Source: Auanema rhodensis | Taxonomy: Eukaryota > Nematoda > Chromadorea > Rhabditida > Rhabditidae | Assembly (NCBI GenBank): GCA_964057225.1 | Contig: OZ059896.1 | Coordinates: forward strand, 7,440,001 to 7,504,000 | Length of the DNA: 64,000 nucleotides | Direction of reading: 5' to 3' | Part shown: positions 1 to 14,216 of the stretch, in pieces | How the letters are laid out: every line of letters starts with the position of its first letter | How positions within the stretch are numbered: position 1 is the first letter of the stretch | Program-made: the position numbers and the translations under genes | Notes under the pieces: generated by a model | Databases searched by the model: none | The model's input: the letters and a program-made list of their open reading frames with translations, nothing else | What the model was told of the DNA's origin: nothing

Positions 1-2926
1 TAAGTATTATTTAAATTTACTTTTTTAGGGTAAAAAAACATGATGTAAGATAGAAGAGAATAAAGCTGAAGACTCAAGAACTATATTGAGAGTAATTTTG
101 GAATCACCCGACTATATAAAGTTCGAAGGAGTAACAGAATAACCTTTTGAAAGAGGTAAAACTCAAAATTCAACTCAAAAATCAAGTTGATTGCCGCCAA
201 TAAGGAAAAAACATCCAAAGTAACAACGGAAAATACCCCCACAAGTTTCTATGTTTAAACTATATTCGGTTCAATGACGATAGAATGAATATAGTATTTA
301 CTCGAGAGTTCACAGATTAGCCATATGCTTCTATATTAAGGGAAACGAATGTTGATGAAGATGCTCATTGATCACTTGAAGTTCCTCACGTGTTAACTTC
401 CTCAAGCAAAATCGAGACGAAGGGAGGTAAAAGTCATTACGGAAAAGTAATTCCATTATTCCAGCAGCTTAACGTTGTAAACATTGACGATTTGAATTCG
501 TTAATGTGTGAAAAGTAAAATAAAGTTATATAAGTAAAACATTCTTGGTCATGTAAGCATGTTTTGGAATTTTTTTCTCATTTTCTAGAACAATATCTGT
601 TGTGATGTGTGTCATCATTGAGTTCATGATGATCAGTATAATGACCATTCATGTCACCATTGTTATGATATTGAAGAGAAGATGACATGAGAAATACTAC
701 TTTAGACAGCTATTGCTTTGTTTGAGATCATACCATAAAGCAAAAAATGGAAAGATTTTAGTATACAATTCTAAATACTATATGATATAGTATTCAATAT
801 ATGTAAATAAATATGTTTTTTTGCTACAAAATGATAGAGAGTTAGATGAAGAAGACCATAAATTCATAGACGATCCCGTATGTATCTGAAGATTTGCTGT
901 TGTTTTCTCAATGTGCAACAGCCGTGACAGAAAAGAGTTATGAAGTCTCGGATGGGGTGGTTCTTCTTTCACTGCTTTCTTCAAGTAAAATATTTCCCCT
1001 TATTCAATAATCAAAGATAAAAACAACAAGTTATTTATCTTTCAAATGTTGATAAACACAGTCCGAAATGTTTGTTGAAAACACGTTGCAACTTATTCGC
1101 CATATATGTCATTCATGTTATGCACAAGAGCAATAGAAAATATGAAAGATACACCAGCTTGGAAAGACGAGAAAATGTATAGAGATGTGGGTATCAATGA
1201 AAAAATAAAAAAGACAAAGTCTTTATTCTAACACAGGTTTTTCAAAATAGGTAGCTAGGCTGAGAATCGAATGAATGTTGGCACACAATTACATGCTCTG
1301 ACAGCCTCTTCAAGCTATATGAGATTCTGTAGTTAGTCAGTGCTCTTTCAAAGTCCGAACCTTGGTTATGCTATTTAAAGCCCGTAAACGGAATTTTAAA
1401 CGACCTCCCATATTAAATGCACTTGAAACAGTCAAGATTGTTGGCAGCTTTTAAATAAACTGATCAACTAAGACCAAAAAAGAGGAAAGTCATCAAAGGA
1501 ATACTCTTGACAGAATGAAAATAAATAAAAGAGAAATGAGAAATGAAAAGAAAATTCATTGAGATAGACCATAGTTTGGAATAGTTAAGGCAAAAGAACA
1601 ATTCAGGCATGTAATTCAGGTCCAAAGTGATGAGTTGACCTATAAAACTTTATACGTTTTAACCACATTCATAGCTTTTCACTCGAGCCCGTTCATGACA
1701 ATCATTTGTCTAATTCTAAATCTCTCTCTCTCTTTCAATTTTTACCCAAATATTGCTTCTGCAGCATTCTCTTCCTTTTTATCCCTTTTTGGACATTATT
1801 GCAAAGAAAACTGACAAGTATTTGCGATCATAGCATCCTTATTGAAAGTTCAACATTCCATTTTGGTACTTTTTCTTTAAATGAATATGGATACACTCAA
1901 ATCATATTTAAAACTTGAAATAATCTTTATAATCTTCAAGTAATCCAAGTTTTTGCTTCAATTTAGATTGAACAGTAACTTTCTGATCAGTTTTATAATC
2001 AAATATGATACTAATGTTGAAGTTCATTAACTATTAATATTAAAATATGAATGATTATCCGAATAAGCTTGAAAGAGCAATCCACATACTAAAACTAGAA
2101 AAAACCTAAGTTGTTGTAATTATAATTATGGTAAAACAATAATTTTCTTAAAGACACGATAGATGAAGATTATTCAAAATCAGTTGAGATGGAGAGGCAA
2201 TGATTATGATTCAGAAAGGACCAGTCAAATATTTGGCTGATTCAAGCTTTAAACACATGTTTATTTCATTTAAACAGATAGACATGTATATTCAGCTTAT
2301 ACGGCTTTGCAAGCGTAATTGAATAGGATGAAGGCGATTGAAGTAACATCGAAGGAATAAGAAGATGAAGGACGTCATCATCGAGGACGTGCTTTAAAGA
2401 CGGTTAACCAGTTCAGAACCATGAATGACTAGAAGCACATGACTCTAATCAGATTTTAAGGTATCTTGACAGAGACTGTGTTTAAACGTTTTCTTTAAGA
2501 TAAATAATCAAAATAGCCAAGTTAAACGATGTCTGGTACAAGCTAAATTGAATAGCATGAGACGCATTAAAAAAACATTTTCAATGATCACGTAGATCAG
2601 ATGAAATGGAAAAATAAAATTGAACATTTTCAAATAAATTCATATTTTTAGACAGGAATACATAGAATATTCAGTCACAAAACACAAATTTCATTTTAAA
2701 GTTTGTAATGGAACGACGTGGACGTCATTCGTGAATCCCGAAGGAGAAAAGCAATGTTCTATTGATAAATTGTCTCAAAAACTCAAGTTAACTGAGATAT
2801 TTCACGGATAAGCAATACTATCAACAAGATATTTATAAGCTGATGAAATGTGTCAAACCCTTTTTTTATTTTGAAGTTCTTCCCCCCATCCCCAATTAAC
2901 TGAATAAAATCATCGAAAATGCGTAC
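1..2926 (-). other. ATIC intron, downstream exons outside the window
   Basis: No exon could be recognised here on either strand. The last visible ATIC exon ends at 2927 with a good donor (GTACGC), and the next conserved ATIC block, which should carry a YGMNPHQ-like motif, was not found. This is therefore read as an intron of at least 2.9 kb. The plus strand is rich in A and G, so the sense strand of ATIC is pyrimidine-rich, as in the other long introns of this window. A short CT run lies at about 1,720-1,735. Confidence 0.6.
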
Positions 2927-5900
2927 CTTCAAAGCAAGTTCTTTCCGGGATTCTGCTGATACTCCTCCACTCTTCAGCTGAAAAATTAATTTTTTATATA
3001 AAAAAACAAATATAATATTTTATAAATAAAATTATATTTTTTAAGAAAAACGGTAAATTCTCTTTTTTTTCTAATCAAGTTGTTTCTTGATCCAAATTTT
3101 TAGAAACAAAATGATAAGATGGTTAAATTCGAACATAAAAAACCAAAATACATGAATTTGAAGAAACATGTAAGTGCGAAAAAGAAAAAGAATTGAAGAA
3201 ATAACTGAAATATGAAGTGAACTATGTTAAATAGAAAAGCATAATCAGTTAAGTTTGTATGAGAAATAATTCATAAAACTACTAAAAGCTGTTCATCGCT
3301 GATTTGGGACAAAAGTAAAAGGATTTGTAGAATATTATTATAATAATTAAAAAGAATAAAAATAAAAAGAATAATCAAAACATTTTTCATTTGTCTGAAA
3401 ACCGTTAGCTAAAATAAAATAAGAGAGAAACGCCAAGAAGTAGAAGTTAAGCTAAGCTATTTTGCAAAAAAATGGGAAGATGAAACAACTTTTGAATAAA
3501 GAAGCTGACATTCGTTGATTTAATTTGAAGATATCAATAGTTGACAGCTATCAAGTTAAATTGTTTCAAAAAACATTTTCAATTTGAAAAGTTCAAATTT
3601 GCATTTACTTAGCCACTTCGTAATACTCTCAAGAGAATTATTTCAAGAAACACCACATACAAACTATAGAATAAACCATATGTGGAAATAAAAGAAGTTT
3701 TTAGACAAAACTTTAAAGAATGAAAAAACTCAGACGAAGAATAACGACGAACTCCCAAGTAGAAAGCTATAAACTAGAACAAGCGCATTCAATATATTTA
3801 AAAAAAACGAGATTGATAGTTAGAAGTCGAATAAAAAAAATTTAATCAAATAATTTTTAAAAAAATCTAATATATATATATTTGGAAATAATGAAAAAAA
3901 AAACTAACTTGATCAATTATTTTTGGATAATCTGAAGGATTAGAAATGATCGTAACACGTGAATGATTTTTAGCGGCTGCACGAAGTAAGGCAACTCCTC
4001 CTATAAAAATGAAATGTATAATTGAAACTTTTTTAATTCATAAAGTTTTAAATATTAAAATTATATTTTTATACTTACCAATATCAATATTCTCAATAGC
4101 TTGTTCAACTGTACAATCAGACTTTGCAACAGTAGCTTGGAAAGGATAAAGATTGCAAATAACAAATGAAACGTATTCAAATCCGCAGCGCTGAAAAGAA
4201 ATATTTAACTGAAAATCTTTAACAAGTTTCTATGTTTGACTAAAACTTCGATTATCAAAAGACAGAACATTGTAAACATGTTAATCAAAACTTGCAAGCT
4301 GTGAAAGTCAAAAGTGATAAATGGAGTAGGCGGAATTACGAACTTTTAAACAAGCTTGAAGATGTGAACTTAGACAATCTCGACAAGCCGAAAGAGAAAG
4401 TAAACTAACTCAAAAAGGAAGAATGAAGTTTCTTGTGGAAGAAAGCTTAGAAACTATACTGCCACGAGTTATTCCTGTTTGAATGAACTCGATGACTCGT
4501 AAGAATCAGGAATATTAAGCCTGTGTCCAGGCCGGAAGAATATTGCCAAAAGTTACTTCATAGACATTTAGAAAGTCACTTCAACATTAGGTGACCAGCC
4601 TTTACTTATACATCGTTAAACATAAAGAAAAAAATCATTTACAGTAGTTTATCTTCCGATCAAAAACCTCAGCATCAGCTTAACTTACAGCCAAGCAAGT
4701 TCAACAAGCTAAGATGTGAAAGAACTTCTTGAAATGAAAACAAAAGAGAATGGCAGATTAAAGTAAATGAACCTAAGAAAAATGAATAAATGCTGATTAA
4801 ATGAGAAAATCTTGAGAAAGAATTAAGTAACGTGACTGACAAATTTTCTCACATTCCCAAAAAGACTAAGCTTCTTCTTCGTCTATATAGGCATGGAGAA
4901 TGACGGCTCAAAGATCCGAAACGGTCCTATGGGAAGACAAGGAAGAAAGAAAAAAAGCGAATAACTGAAGTAAGACATAAAAATAGAAAACAATTTATGA
5001 AAACGTCAACATGCAACAATATGTCGAAGATAATCACTTATGAATTTTTCTTAAAAAAAGCGATTGAAAGTAAAAAAATAAGAAAGGTGTAGATGAACAC
5101 AAGAGAAAGAATTTTCTTTTTTTTTGGAAAAAAGTTTAAAAACGTGAATCATTTCACTAATAGCGTTATGAATGCTCTTTAAGTGAACTATGATCCGATT
5201 CGTTCATATGGAGCAGATATAACGCTTCAATTTTCAAGTTGGTGATTGAGCTCAGACCATTACTAGCAAAGTCTATTTCTGATCGAAATAAAAGTCATAA
5301 AGTGTTATTATATGAAGAAATGTATATTATGTGTAAAAAAAAATGAATTGAATAGTCAAATAAAATAAGAAATATCATTTGGAAAAGAACACAATGTTCA
5401 GAAACTTCCAAATTTAGATAACATCTCTTTGTCACCAAAATAAGAAACAAAACGTCTGCACATTGAATAGACAATGGTCTTTCAAGAGTACTAGCTTGAG
5501 TATCTCTTGATGTGTAAATTTGTTGTATATATTGTTGATGAATGTCAAATGACCAGTAGTAACAGAATGAAACCGATGGAAAAGCTTTGCAAAAGGACAA
5601 CAAGCAAAGATACATTGGTCAATTCAAACTTTTCCTCATACATATGCCTATGTAAGCTAATATCTCATTCCAGATACTAGAAAATTCACCAGAACTATCA
5701 TGCTTTGAGGTGAAAAAACTTTGAGAATCATAAGAAGACAACACAAATCCAAAAAACCATTCTAATTTAAGAAAAAGATACGAAAAAGGCAGAATATTAA
5801 GAAACCATCAGTTGCATTTCGTTTGAATTTACTTACTCTTTCATTTTTTTCCAAAAATAACTAACCTCCATATCCTTTTTATCTTCTTCGGTATCACGGG

Positions 5901-6417
5901 CCAAAATTCCACCATGAACTGCTGGATGAAGAGTTTTGACTCTTCCACCAAGCATCTCTTGGAACTTGGTAATATCAGCAACATCGCTGCAAAGTTCAAA
6001 GACTGAAGCTATTTTAAGAACAAATAAAGTCTTACCGAACTGGAATGTTACAATCACGTAAATATTGCGCAGTGCCACCAGAAGCAACAAGTCGTACACT
6101 TTGTTCGTGAAGAGCACTTGCAATATCTTTCAAATTAGTTTTGTCAGAAACGGAAATGACAGCTGAAACAAGAATAAAAAGAAAAACAGATAAATTTCTT
6201 AAGCAAAGAATTCAATGTTCAGGATGATCTATGCTCATAAATTGTCTTTCATCTCTTTTTGCCATATACTTCTATTCGAACAAATTGTTAAAAAATACAT
6301 TCCATTGAAATAATGGTTCATCATAAATGTATAACGAACTTCTTGCATAATTAATAATAAAACCATAAGAACATTTTTAAGATCTTTGATGAGCTTACCT
6401 AATGTATTCTTCATCAT
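2927..6417 (-). CDS. ATIC: ATIC 5' part: bifunctional AICAR transformylase/IMP cyclohydrolase (partial)
   Basis: This is the first third of the enzyme that makes FAICAR from AICAR and closes it to IMP, the last two steps of de novo purine synthesis in the cytosol. Six exons read in phase: 6399-6417, 6036-6162, 5866-5986, 4079-4190, 3909-4000 and 2927-2977, about 174 residues. The start reads [15 protein letters not shown], and the hallmark MGS-like cyclohydrolase segments follow: [58 protein letters not shown]. The family has about 590 residues, so the rest of the cyclohydrolase domain and the whole transformylase domain lie left of the window. Introns are uneven: 49 to 236 nt at first, then 1.7 kb, then 78 nt, 0.9 kb and more than 2.9 kb. 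The start codon is chosen because exon 1 supplies exactly one base completing the Ala codon. No disruption is seen. Confidence 0.93.
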
Positions 6418-6850
6418 TTCAGTTTTTTAAGACAGCTATTTGATTAGAACAAATCTCTATAAAAAAACAAAATTGCTATGAAAGTCTTTATAATAATCAT
6501 ATACATATAATTATTTAAAAAGCGAAAGAAAGAAAAACATTTATAATCACTAAAAATGACTTTAGATTAGTCAAGGCAAGATACAGAAAAGAAGAGATTG
6601 GTGAAGATAGAAACGAAACGGCAATACTATTTAAAGGTTATTAATCTAACAATCTTTTTTTTGCTGGTCAATCCAGACACCATTGTATATTACTTCCAAT
6701 TGTTCTCTTATAAAGAAAATTATCAACTATCGGGCAATATGTAATCATGTACTATTGAAGATGAAAAACAAAGTCAACTGGTTGCCATTTAATAAAAAGT
6801 TTTTTGGCACGTTAGAGCTGATGAAAACAAACACAACCATTTTCAAAAGG
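6418..6850. other. Intergenic spacer between NAPRT and ATIC
   Basis: About 430 bp between the NAPRT stop and the ATIC start, both on the minus strand. It is AT-rich with no recognisable exon or RNA. It must hold the NAPRT 3' end and either the ATIC promoter or, if the genes are cotranscribed, an intercistronic region. No clear TATA box or polyadenylation signal stood out. Confidence 0.6.
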
Positions 6851-9592
6851 TTATTCCAACTGTCCAATAGGAGCATTCTGCAGCCATAAACTATGTAGAA
6901 AGTTGTAGAGTTTCTCACTGACGGACACCTTTAAAAAAGAAGTTTTTTTAAATCGCAATAAATGACTATGTATTCCCATGATAACAACTAAGTTGCACCC
7001 TTCCTCTCTTCCCCTCCCCCCTTTTTTTTAAACATTTTCGTCTCCTATAACCATAATGAGAAGATTATTCTACTTAAATATTGATAACTCGGAGAGTATT
7101 ACGAACGAGCAAAAACTGGTAAGAAGTAGGATGACATTAAAAGTGTTGTGAACAATGTGCAAACAAATCAATTCAAATATTGGTCGGATTGATAACAATA
7201 ATATGAGAACAAAAAAAAGACTTCATCTGAAGTCGAATCTTTTAGTAATAAACATATGAATCAGATATATTGTGGGCGGATCCTTGGCATCACTACGTGA
7301 GAACCAAGATGGGGGAATCCCCTCCCTACTGTTGACCTACCCTTGATATTAGTTAGACTTTGATCCGATCAAAGAACCAAAAAAACATAAGATTACTGAC
7401 CTTATACGGTGTTGGATTGAGATAACGTCGGTGATCTTTACGAAGACTTTCCATCGAAGTATTAACACGTGCCTAAGAAATTAAGGAAAATACCAGATAT
7501 ATCTTTTACAAGAATTATGCACCTTAATTACATCCAAAGACGGGAGTTCCTGTTGTAATTTTCCTTCTGCCCAGAATAGTTGTTGCAAAGGCTCCACCCT
7601 GCTAGGAATTACTAAAGCGCGTTTGGATTCCTATAGAAATAGCATTACTCTGATTCTTAAACTCATAATGTCACCTCGAATGGATGCCTACATAAGACTT
7701 GTTCATTTGCTTTTGGAATTTCCTCATCTTCGAGAGTCATCAAATCCAATATACTGTATCCAGATTTTCCATAAACACGGTAACACTTTTTCCGACCAGG
7801 TATGGTTATTTTCGATACTTCCTGGCTCAGTTTAATTTTGGGCTGTCCACTAAGGGCCACTAACTAGAATAAGACGAACAGTGGCACAACTACATGCACA
7901 ACGAGAGCAGTGAAATATTGACACCTACATACTCATAACAGAATAAAACTTTATTTACCTTAAAAACACAGCCTAAAGCTGGCTGTTTCTGGCATGTAAC
8001 AAGATGTGTTCCAACACCATAGGCATCAATCTCATGTCCTTGTTCATTTAGAGACATTATTGTTTCTTCATTGATATCATTTGAAGCAACAATTGTCATA
8101 GCCCTAATCCAATCATATTCCGGTTTTCTAATTTGTAAACAATCAGAAATATGAATTATTAGTTTTACTTACAAATCTGCAACTTTCCTGAATTTTGAAC
8201 GAACTTCTTTCGATAAATAAGATAAATCACCGCTGTCAATGCGACACCCTAATGACTTATAACCAATATCAAACAAGGCTAATGTGACAGCCAAGAAGTT
8301 CACGAGGCCACTTCTGTAAACATATTAGGTGAAGCATACGAATATAGGATTTAGAAGATTATTTCATTACCTTAGAACATCATAAGTGTCAATTAAAGCT
8401 AAGAATGAATCTGGGAATGCAATTGCATAAGCTACAAAAGCAGCCAACTCTCCATCATTCACTTCGGATTTGGCTACTCCCCAGTTTATCTATAATGTAC
8501 TAATGTTCAACTTAAAACTATTGGTTAGCATACGCTATCCATTATATAATTTCGTTTATTTCCGCTTATCTCAAACAAATCAAATTCAGTTGAACCATCA
8601 CTCGATTTCAACATTCGAACCTTAATGTTTTATATTATTCTAGTTTTGTTTGAAGAGTGTACTTTTAATTCTTCAGGTGTAGAATAAGACGAGATGAAAG
8701 AATGAGCTTGTGTTCCCTTCACTGGGATTCCATATAACTTTCCAGCTAGAACATTACTTGTGCCATTAAATCCTATACAAGCGTTTATCATTCTGCTTTT
8801 ATCATAAAAACACCAAACCTCCAATGTAGCAATATTTACTGGCTGTAAGTCCTCCATTAGGACCTTGCGCTCTGCGAAGGCCGAATTCCAACATTTGCTT
8901 CCGCTCACCGGCAACCTATAAAGTCCAAATCTCATTCCTATTTCCTGTCGTTTATACCTGTCTGAATCGAGCAGCATTTGTGGCTACTAAACTGGCATAA
9001 TTTACCAAATTCAAAAAAGTGGTTTCTAGCAATTGACAGATTGATAGAGGTCCTTCTATCGTAATCAAAGGAACTTTGGGGAAAACGACAGAACCTGAAC
9101 CAATTGTTCATTAATAAAAACAAAAATTGGATTCACCTTCAGGAACACCATGAATTCTTAATTGACTACAATCTATACTAGCCAAATAAGTAAAAAATTT
9201 TTCATCAGCATCAGACGGAAGAATTTTACGAATATAATCGAGATCTAAGAAACACATACATTTTGTTCGCCATAATAGATTGATAATATCATACCACTTT
9301 GTGAGAATTTGAAGTTTTCAACAAAACGAAGGCAATCTTCGAGACCGGCAAAAACAGTGAATTCGCCCTTAAAATTAGACTAACATATATAATATTTCTT
9401 TTAAAGGAACCTGGAAAGGATTTTTTCTGAAAAACAAATCAAAAACTGCTGGCTCATCATGAGTGCCAGATCGCCAGTAAGCATAGCACATAGTGATCTA
9501 GAAGATTTTGAGTACTCCTAGATTAACTTAGAAAGTTATACCTGATAAAAATCAGTCAGCAATGGCTGAACCAACGAATCCTGACCATTCAT
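6851..9592 (-). CDS. NAPRT: NAPRT: nicotinate phosphoribosyltransferase
   Basis: Makes nicotinate mononucleotide from nicotinate, PRPP and ATP, the first step of the Preiss-Handler route to NAD. Fifteen exons close in phase to 541 residues, against 538 in the human enzyme: 9542-9592, 9411-9497, 9295-9367, 9137-9244, 8958-9094, 8819-8915, 8663-8772, 8534-8620, 8371-8489, 8173-8313, 7959-8127, 7675-7863, 7523-7630, 7401-7472, 6851-6928. Conserved blocks in order: QPLLTDFYQ, the [14 protein letters not shown] segment, [78 protein letters not shown] and the tail [19 protein letters not shown]. The first exon continues upstream of the chosen ATG without a stop to a TTATTCTTCAG acceptor at 9630/9631, so a 5' UTR exon or a trans-spliced leader joins there. 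Three acceptors are AAG (exon starts 9367, 8620, 6928). The first is fixed by homology, because the alternative TAG would insert four residues; at 8620 the only nearby alternative reads a stop. Confidence 0.96.
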
Positions 9593-11383
9593 GTGCAAGC
9601 CGTTATTCAAACCGCCACCAGGACCAGATTCTGAAGAATAAGATACTTAGAGACGGGACATATTGAAGATTATTAGGAGAAGCTGGGAAAACCGCTTCTG
9701 TGCAAGCAGTTTTTTGCTTAAAACAACCGTAACAACAAGCTTCTCTTCATTCAAGGTTTCAAGAAGCGTTAAAACAGAAAGTAAGGACAATCACATGAAC
9801 AGAGGAGTTTCAAATCATTATGATAACATTTATTGAACATAAAGCCAGTGGTTACATGCTCTAACAACAAATAAGTTCACACAAACATGATTTCTATGAT
9901 TACTCTTACCAGATGGCAATACGAATGCCATTTCAGGATGAAAGACGCAGCAACTGATAAAAAAAATAGGTCGTGGGGTACACCTCAAAGGACAAAATCT
10001 CATAATCACCTCCACATAACGCGATACATCACCACTTATAATTCAAGAAAAATTGATAGGAAAACGAAAAATAGCAGAAAACATAGTATGAATTCACCCT
10101 TCGCAGTAAAGATGCAAACTATACTATAGGGAAACCAAAGAAATACATAATAACTTTAAACTCGAGGTGCAATTTCAATGTATAGACATGAGAGATGATG
10201 GAAGAAAACGTATAACATATAAAAATAACAGGAAATACAAACGACAATAGCTTTCTTCGCCCCCTCGACTTGTCAATTTAGCTTGATGAACACGAAAATA
10301 ATTGATGAAATAGAAAGAAAACATAATAATCATCAAATAGCCATTATATACAGTCATGCTAATAAATGTTAAACGCTTTTAAGTTGATAAAGAATAAAAC
10401 ATATCTGTGTAAACAACGAAACATCAAGTGGCAAAACGCCAGCACAGATTAGTTGGAAAGGAACATGAATTTCCTCACGCCTAGTCACAACTATATATGA
10501 TGAGATTATAAGAGATATACATATATATGGAAAAGAAACTGCTCTCGAAAGAACATAGATTTATTAGCATGACAAAGGGATAGGATGAGGAAATATAACG
10601 AGGTCGGGAAAGAGATGGAGAGTAGAAAACGAGAAATAGAAAGTAATGGATGGGAGGGCGATGTGAGAAGCGCAGGATAAGAGCATAGTAAGAAAGCAGA
10701 GCAAGGATAAATCATTTTAAAACCCCAACTATCTGTGCTGTCATTTAGACACTTTCATTGATATAGTATAGATAAGTTCAAAACTAAAATAATAATCATC
10801 GAAAGACATTGAAAAGGCATTGTTGTGAATGACATGCAGGTGTGAATGTGCGAAATGTGCGAAATGTGATTGAGGTAAAGTTTGATGCCTTGTGAAGGAC
10901 ATCGGTAGAGCTACACAAACTTTCTTTTCACAAAGGCAAAAAAAGCGAATAGTGAATGTGATGTAGCGGATGGGTGAATAGGGACTGTGATATTAATAAA
11001 ATGCCGATAAGAACAGCTAGGCTTATTAAATAACAAAAGTCTGAAAAAATGACATCTTATTTACAAGTAAATAAAACCTGGCACTTTCAACAACAATCAG
11101 CATATAAGGTTCTGAAATACAATATTACCAAATGATAACTTATAAATCAAATACATGCAAAAACAGAGAATTTCAAATCCTATAAAAGAACAGAATAAAC
11201 AAAATTAGATCAAAACATGAGAACGAGGTCTTCGAAGCATATTTGACGGATATACACAGATAGGAAAGTAAAAAAAAACTAAACTTCTTTAACATTTTAA
11301 AAAATGAAGGAACAGTAGACTAGTTCAAATACGTTTCTGCTCACTAAGCCGAAAGAAATATGTAACTCAACAAGGCTTCTATA
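9593..11383. other. Intergenic region upstream of NAPRT
   Basis: About 1.8 kb between the ZFP106-like stop and the NAPRT start. No exon, RNA gene or mobile element is recognised, and short open frames on both strands do not join into anything. The plus strand is purine-rich. A 5' UTR exon of NAPRT and its promoter may lie here, since NAPRT has an acceptor site 38 nt upstream of its ATG. Confidence 0.5.
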
Positions 11384-13914
11384 CTATAACTCAAACAATT
11401 CTTTTTTCCGCTTCTGAATCCGCAACAGATCAGATTCCAACTGAATGAGAAAGGTTTAAGATCAAAATGTGAAAATCAAACTTTTACCTGCAACACCCTA
11501 GCTTTAGTTGCTTCCAATTCGTTCTTCTTGATTTCTTCCTCTAAGGCAAGATCCCATAACTCATTTTTCTAAAATAATCCTTTAGTCAGACATTTTTTTA
11601 AATTCTAATAAACCTTATTATCAATATCTTGCTCAGGGTTAAATCTAACCTCTGGCTGAATAATAGCAGGGGTCTAAATAAGATATATATATATATATAT
11701 AATTATATAAATATTATCTCACTATCGAGAAGTAGTCATCCTCCACCTCATCCTTAATTGGTTTAGCACACGAGGTTATGTCAAGCCTGCTAGATAAAGT
11801 ATTTTCATCAAGCATTAAGGACGAGCACATAGAACTGGTGTTAGTAACCGAATCACCAATAGCTGGTAATGATCCCGAGGACGTAGACGAAGCTGATGAT
11901 GGACCAGCTTTTGTGGACTTTGCTACTGATTTAGCCTTTTCAATTTCACCAAGAACCTTAAGCGGGACAAAAAAAAGCATGAAACATAATATTTGATCCA
12001 GATATCGCTTACCCTACTGAGATCTGCTGTTCCAGAATTGTACGACCGCATAGCATTCGGGTAGTTATATGGTGTACTCATAGGAATGTTTGCGACAGTA
12101 GCATAAGTAGCAGAGGAATCATTCAAGCTAGGTATTGTTACGCTACTAGGTGTTGGCATGAGGACACTAAAGAGATTAGCAGGAAAAATAAAATATAAAA
12201 TATGATAAAACATACGGTAATGTATTCGGTAATTCTAACAATATACCATCTTCCTCAGATAAATCTTCGGGTCTGCATAGTTTAAATATATTTTATTTCA
12301 GCCCATTTTTCTCTTACTTTTTATCTAATAATCTATATTTGGATGCTCGATCCCGTCTAACTAAATCACTTTGCTTTTTTCCTATAACTGATTTTGCTAT
12401 CCGTTTCCAAGTTTTTTGTTTATCATGTTGATTGATGATTGGTCCAGGTATAACATTTCGCTTTTTCAACTTTGGCGCTTGTGCTGTGGCAGCTAAATCC
12501 ACAAATTAGAGTTGTATTAACTTTGAAATTACTAACCGGAACTAACACGTGTTGGAGAGAAAATAGTTGAAGTTCGAACACGTTCTGTTTTTTTTTCTGG
12601 GTTTATTTTGGGAGCCACTTTCCCAGGTTCCTCTTGTGGTAAAGGCTTTCTAAGCTGAAGTATGACGCATAAGATTATAAGAGCAATATGACGCAGATTT
12701 TACCTTATCTTTCTTTCTCATCGACATGCTACATGCTCTTTGAAACATAGTTTTCTTAGGCTCTTCGTTTTGAGGAGATGGTTGTCCACTTTTACTTTTA
12801 TCTCTTTCTTTGATATTAATATTTTCTTGATGGCGTTCCTTGGGAAACCTTTCTCCATGGTAGCTTGAGAAAAAAATAATTACCAACTTCTGTTTCCAAG
12901 ATTCTCACCTTGCTCGATTGGAATTTCTTTCAAAAAATCGTCTATCTGTATACCCTCGATAGTCGTTTCTGTGGCTCTCGGAGGATCTCTCATTGTTATA
13001 AGGACTTCCCTTAAACGAATAATGCATAAAGATAAAACTTATAAACAATGAAAACAATCCGACGAGCAAATATTGCGGAGTCGTGACGCTTCAGAAAAAT
13101 ACACGCAGTGTAACGCACTACGAATATGATTTTCTTTCGATTCAAAACAAGTTCGTATAATTTAAAAAAATAATTAATAATCATTATAAGAACTCTTAGA
13201 AATATTAAAGATTTTAGAAAATTAAATTAATACCCTGTACACCCCATATCCATAACGGTTCGCAGCGTTTCGAGGTGTATACGTCCCAACATGCTCTCTA
13301 TATATTAAATATTAGACTTTAAATTTAAAAAAGAAAACCTTCGATCATAATTTCTTGATGAAGCTGGCTCCATGTATGTGTTATCCTTACGATCCGTACC
13401 ATTATTTCTCATTTTTTTGTATGGCTGCAAGTTTTATTATTGAAAAGAATTTTTTTCTTATTTACTTTGTCAGCTTCTTCTGTATCTATTTTAGCCCTCA
13501 ATCTTTCTAACCGTTTTCGATGATCTGGAGAGTCAACGTGCTAAAATAGAAAATATTTATTCCATACAATAAATCTCAAATTCGACCTTCGAATAATCTG
13601 CTAACGATTTACAATTGTAAGTACATTCACTACAGTTGTGTTCTTGAGATCCAGTGGATGCGATCTTAACGTGATGGCTAAGCAGAAGAATGTGCTCTTC
13701 TAGCTCCTACAACACAGAAACACGTATAGACATACAAATAGTTCTAGTACACAACTTTAAAATGTAAGGTTCAACGAAATTTGTAAAAATCAATATGTCA
13801 TAATAAAATTGTACATGGGTGCAATCTTTACACTTCAATGGCCTTGTATATGAAAATTGACCTTACCAATTTACTGCTAAAACTTGTATTACATAGCTTA
13901 CAATCCAGTGGCAT
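11384..13914 (-). CDS. ZFP106-like protein with tandem U1/matrin-type zinc fingers
   Basis: A 529-residue protein in 15 short exons, all closing in phase: 13867-13914, 13587-13706, 13466-13540, 13339-13424, 13234-13297, 12909-13009, 12704-12863, 12537-12654, 12318-12492, 12216-12272, 12013-12166, 11723-11956, 11614-11673, 11488-11568, 11384-11440. Two zinc fingers lie within the first 60 residues, each with exact C-x2-C-x12-H-x5-H spacing: CKLC...H...H at residues 5-27 and CSEC...H...H at about 40-62. This pattern belongs to U1C/matrin-type, often RNA-binding, fingers. The pair and its linker resemble the N-terminus of vertebrate ZFP106 (FSSK then EEH then HH; KH then H). The middle is basic and Ser/Arg/Lys-rich. 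The end, after about residue 485, is a charged probable coiled coil, like the helical segment of ZFP106 before its WD repeats, but no WD repeats are present. The stop is TAG at 11384. Three acceptors are AAG (13009, 12863, 11956). The family assignment is an inference; the coding structure is firm. Confidence 0.85.
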
Positions 13915-14175
13915 CCACAACAGCTTGTTAGTATTTGGTTAGAGTATGAATCTAAAGGGTAAGCATGCTTAAACTAATGTCTTTAAATTCAGTATACAAT
14001 TTGGAAAATCAACCAATATAGAGAAATAAAAAAAGATTTATAAGGAAAAAATTATAATTTATAGTATAATACTATATTTTACTTAACAAACAAAACAAAG
14101 CATAAGATATCTTACATGTACAAGAAAATTATCTAGTTTAGATTATAAAACAAATCGCACCAAAAAAATCACATA

Positions 14176-14216
14176 TTATTCCTCAAAAGCATCGTTATCA
14201 ACCCATGTAGAAATAT
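14176..14216 (-). other. WASP alternative last exon, version b (tail ending WVDNDAFEE)
   Basis: A 41-nt segment 38 nt beyond version a. Entered through a TCTCAAG acceptor, the same single G of exon 14 completes GAT and the frame reads DISTWVDNDAFEE and TAA. It is again an acidic tail with one Trp. Because version a contains a stop, the two are mutually exclusive. Its use is inferred from phase, composition and the AAG acceptor type seen elsewhere in this genome; expression is unproven. Confidence 0.45.
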
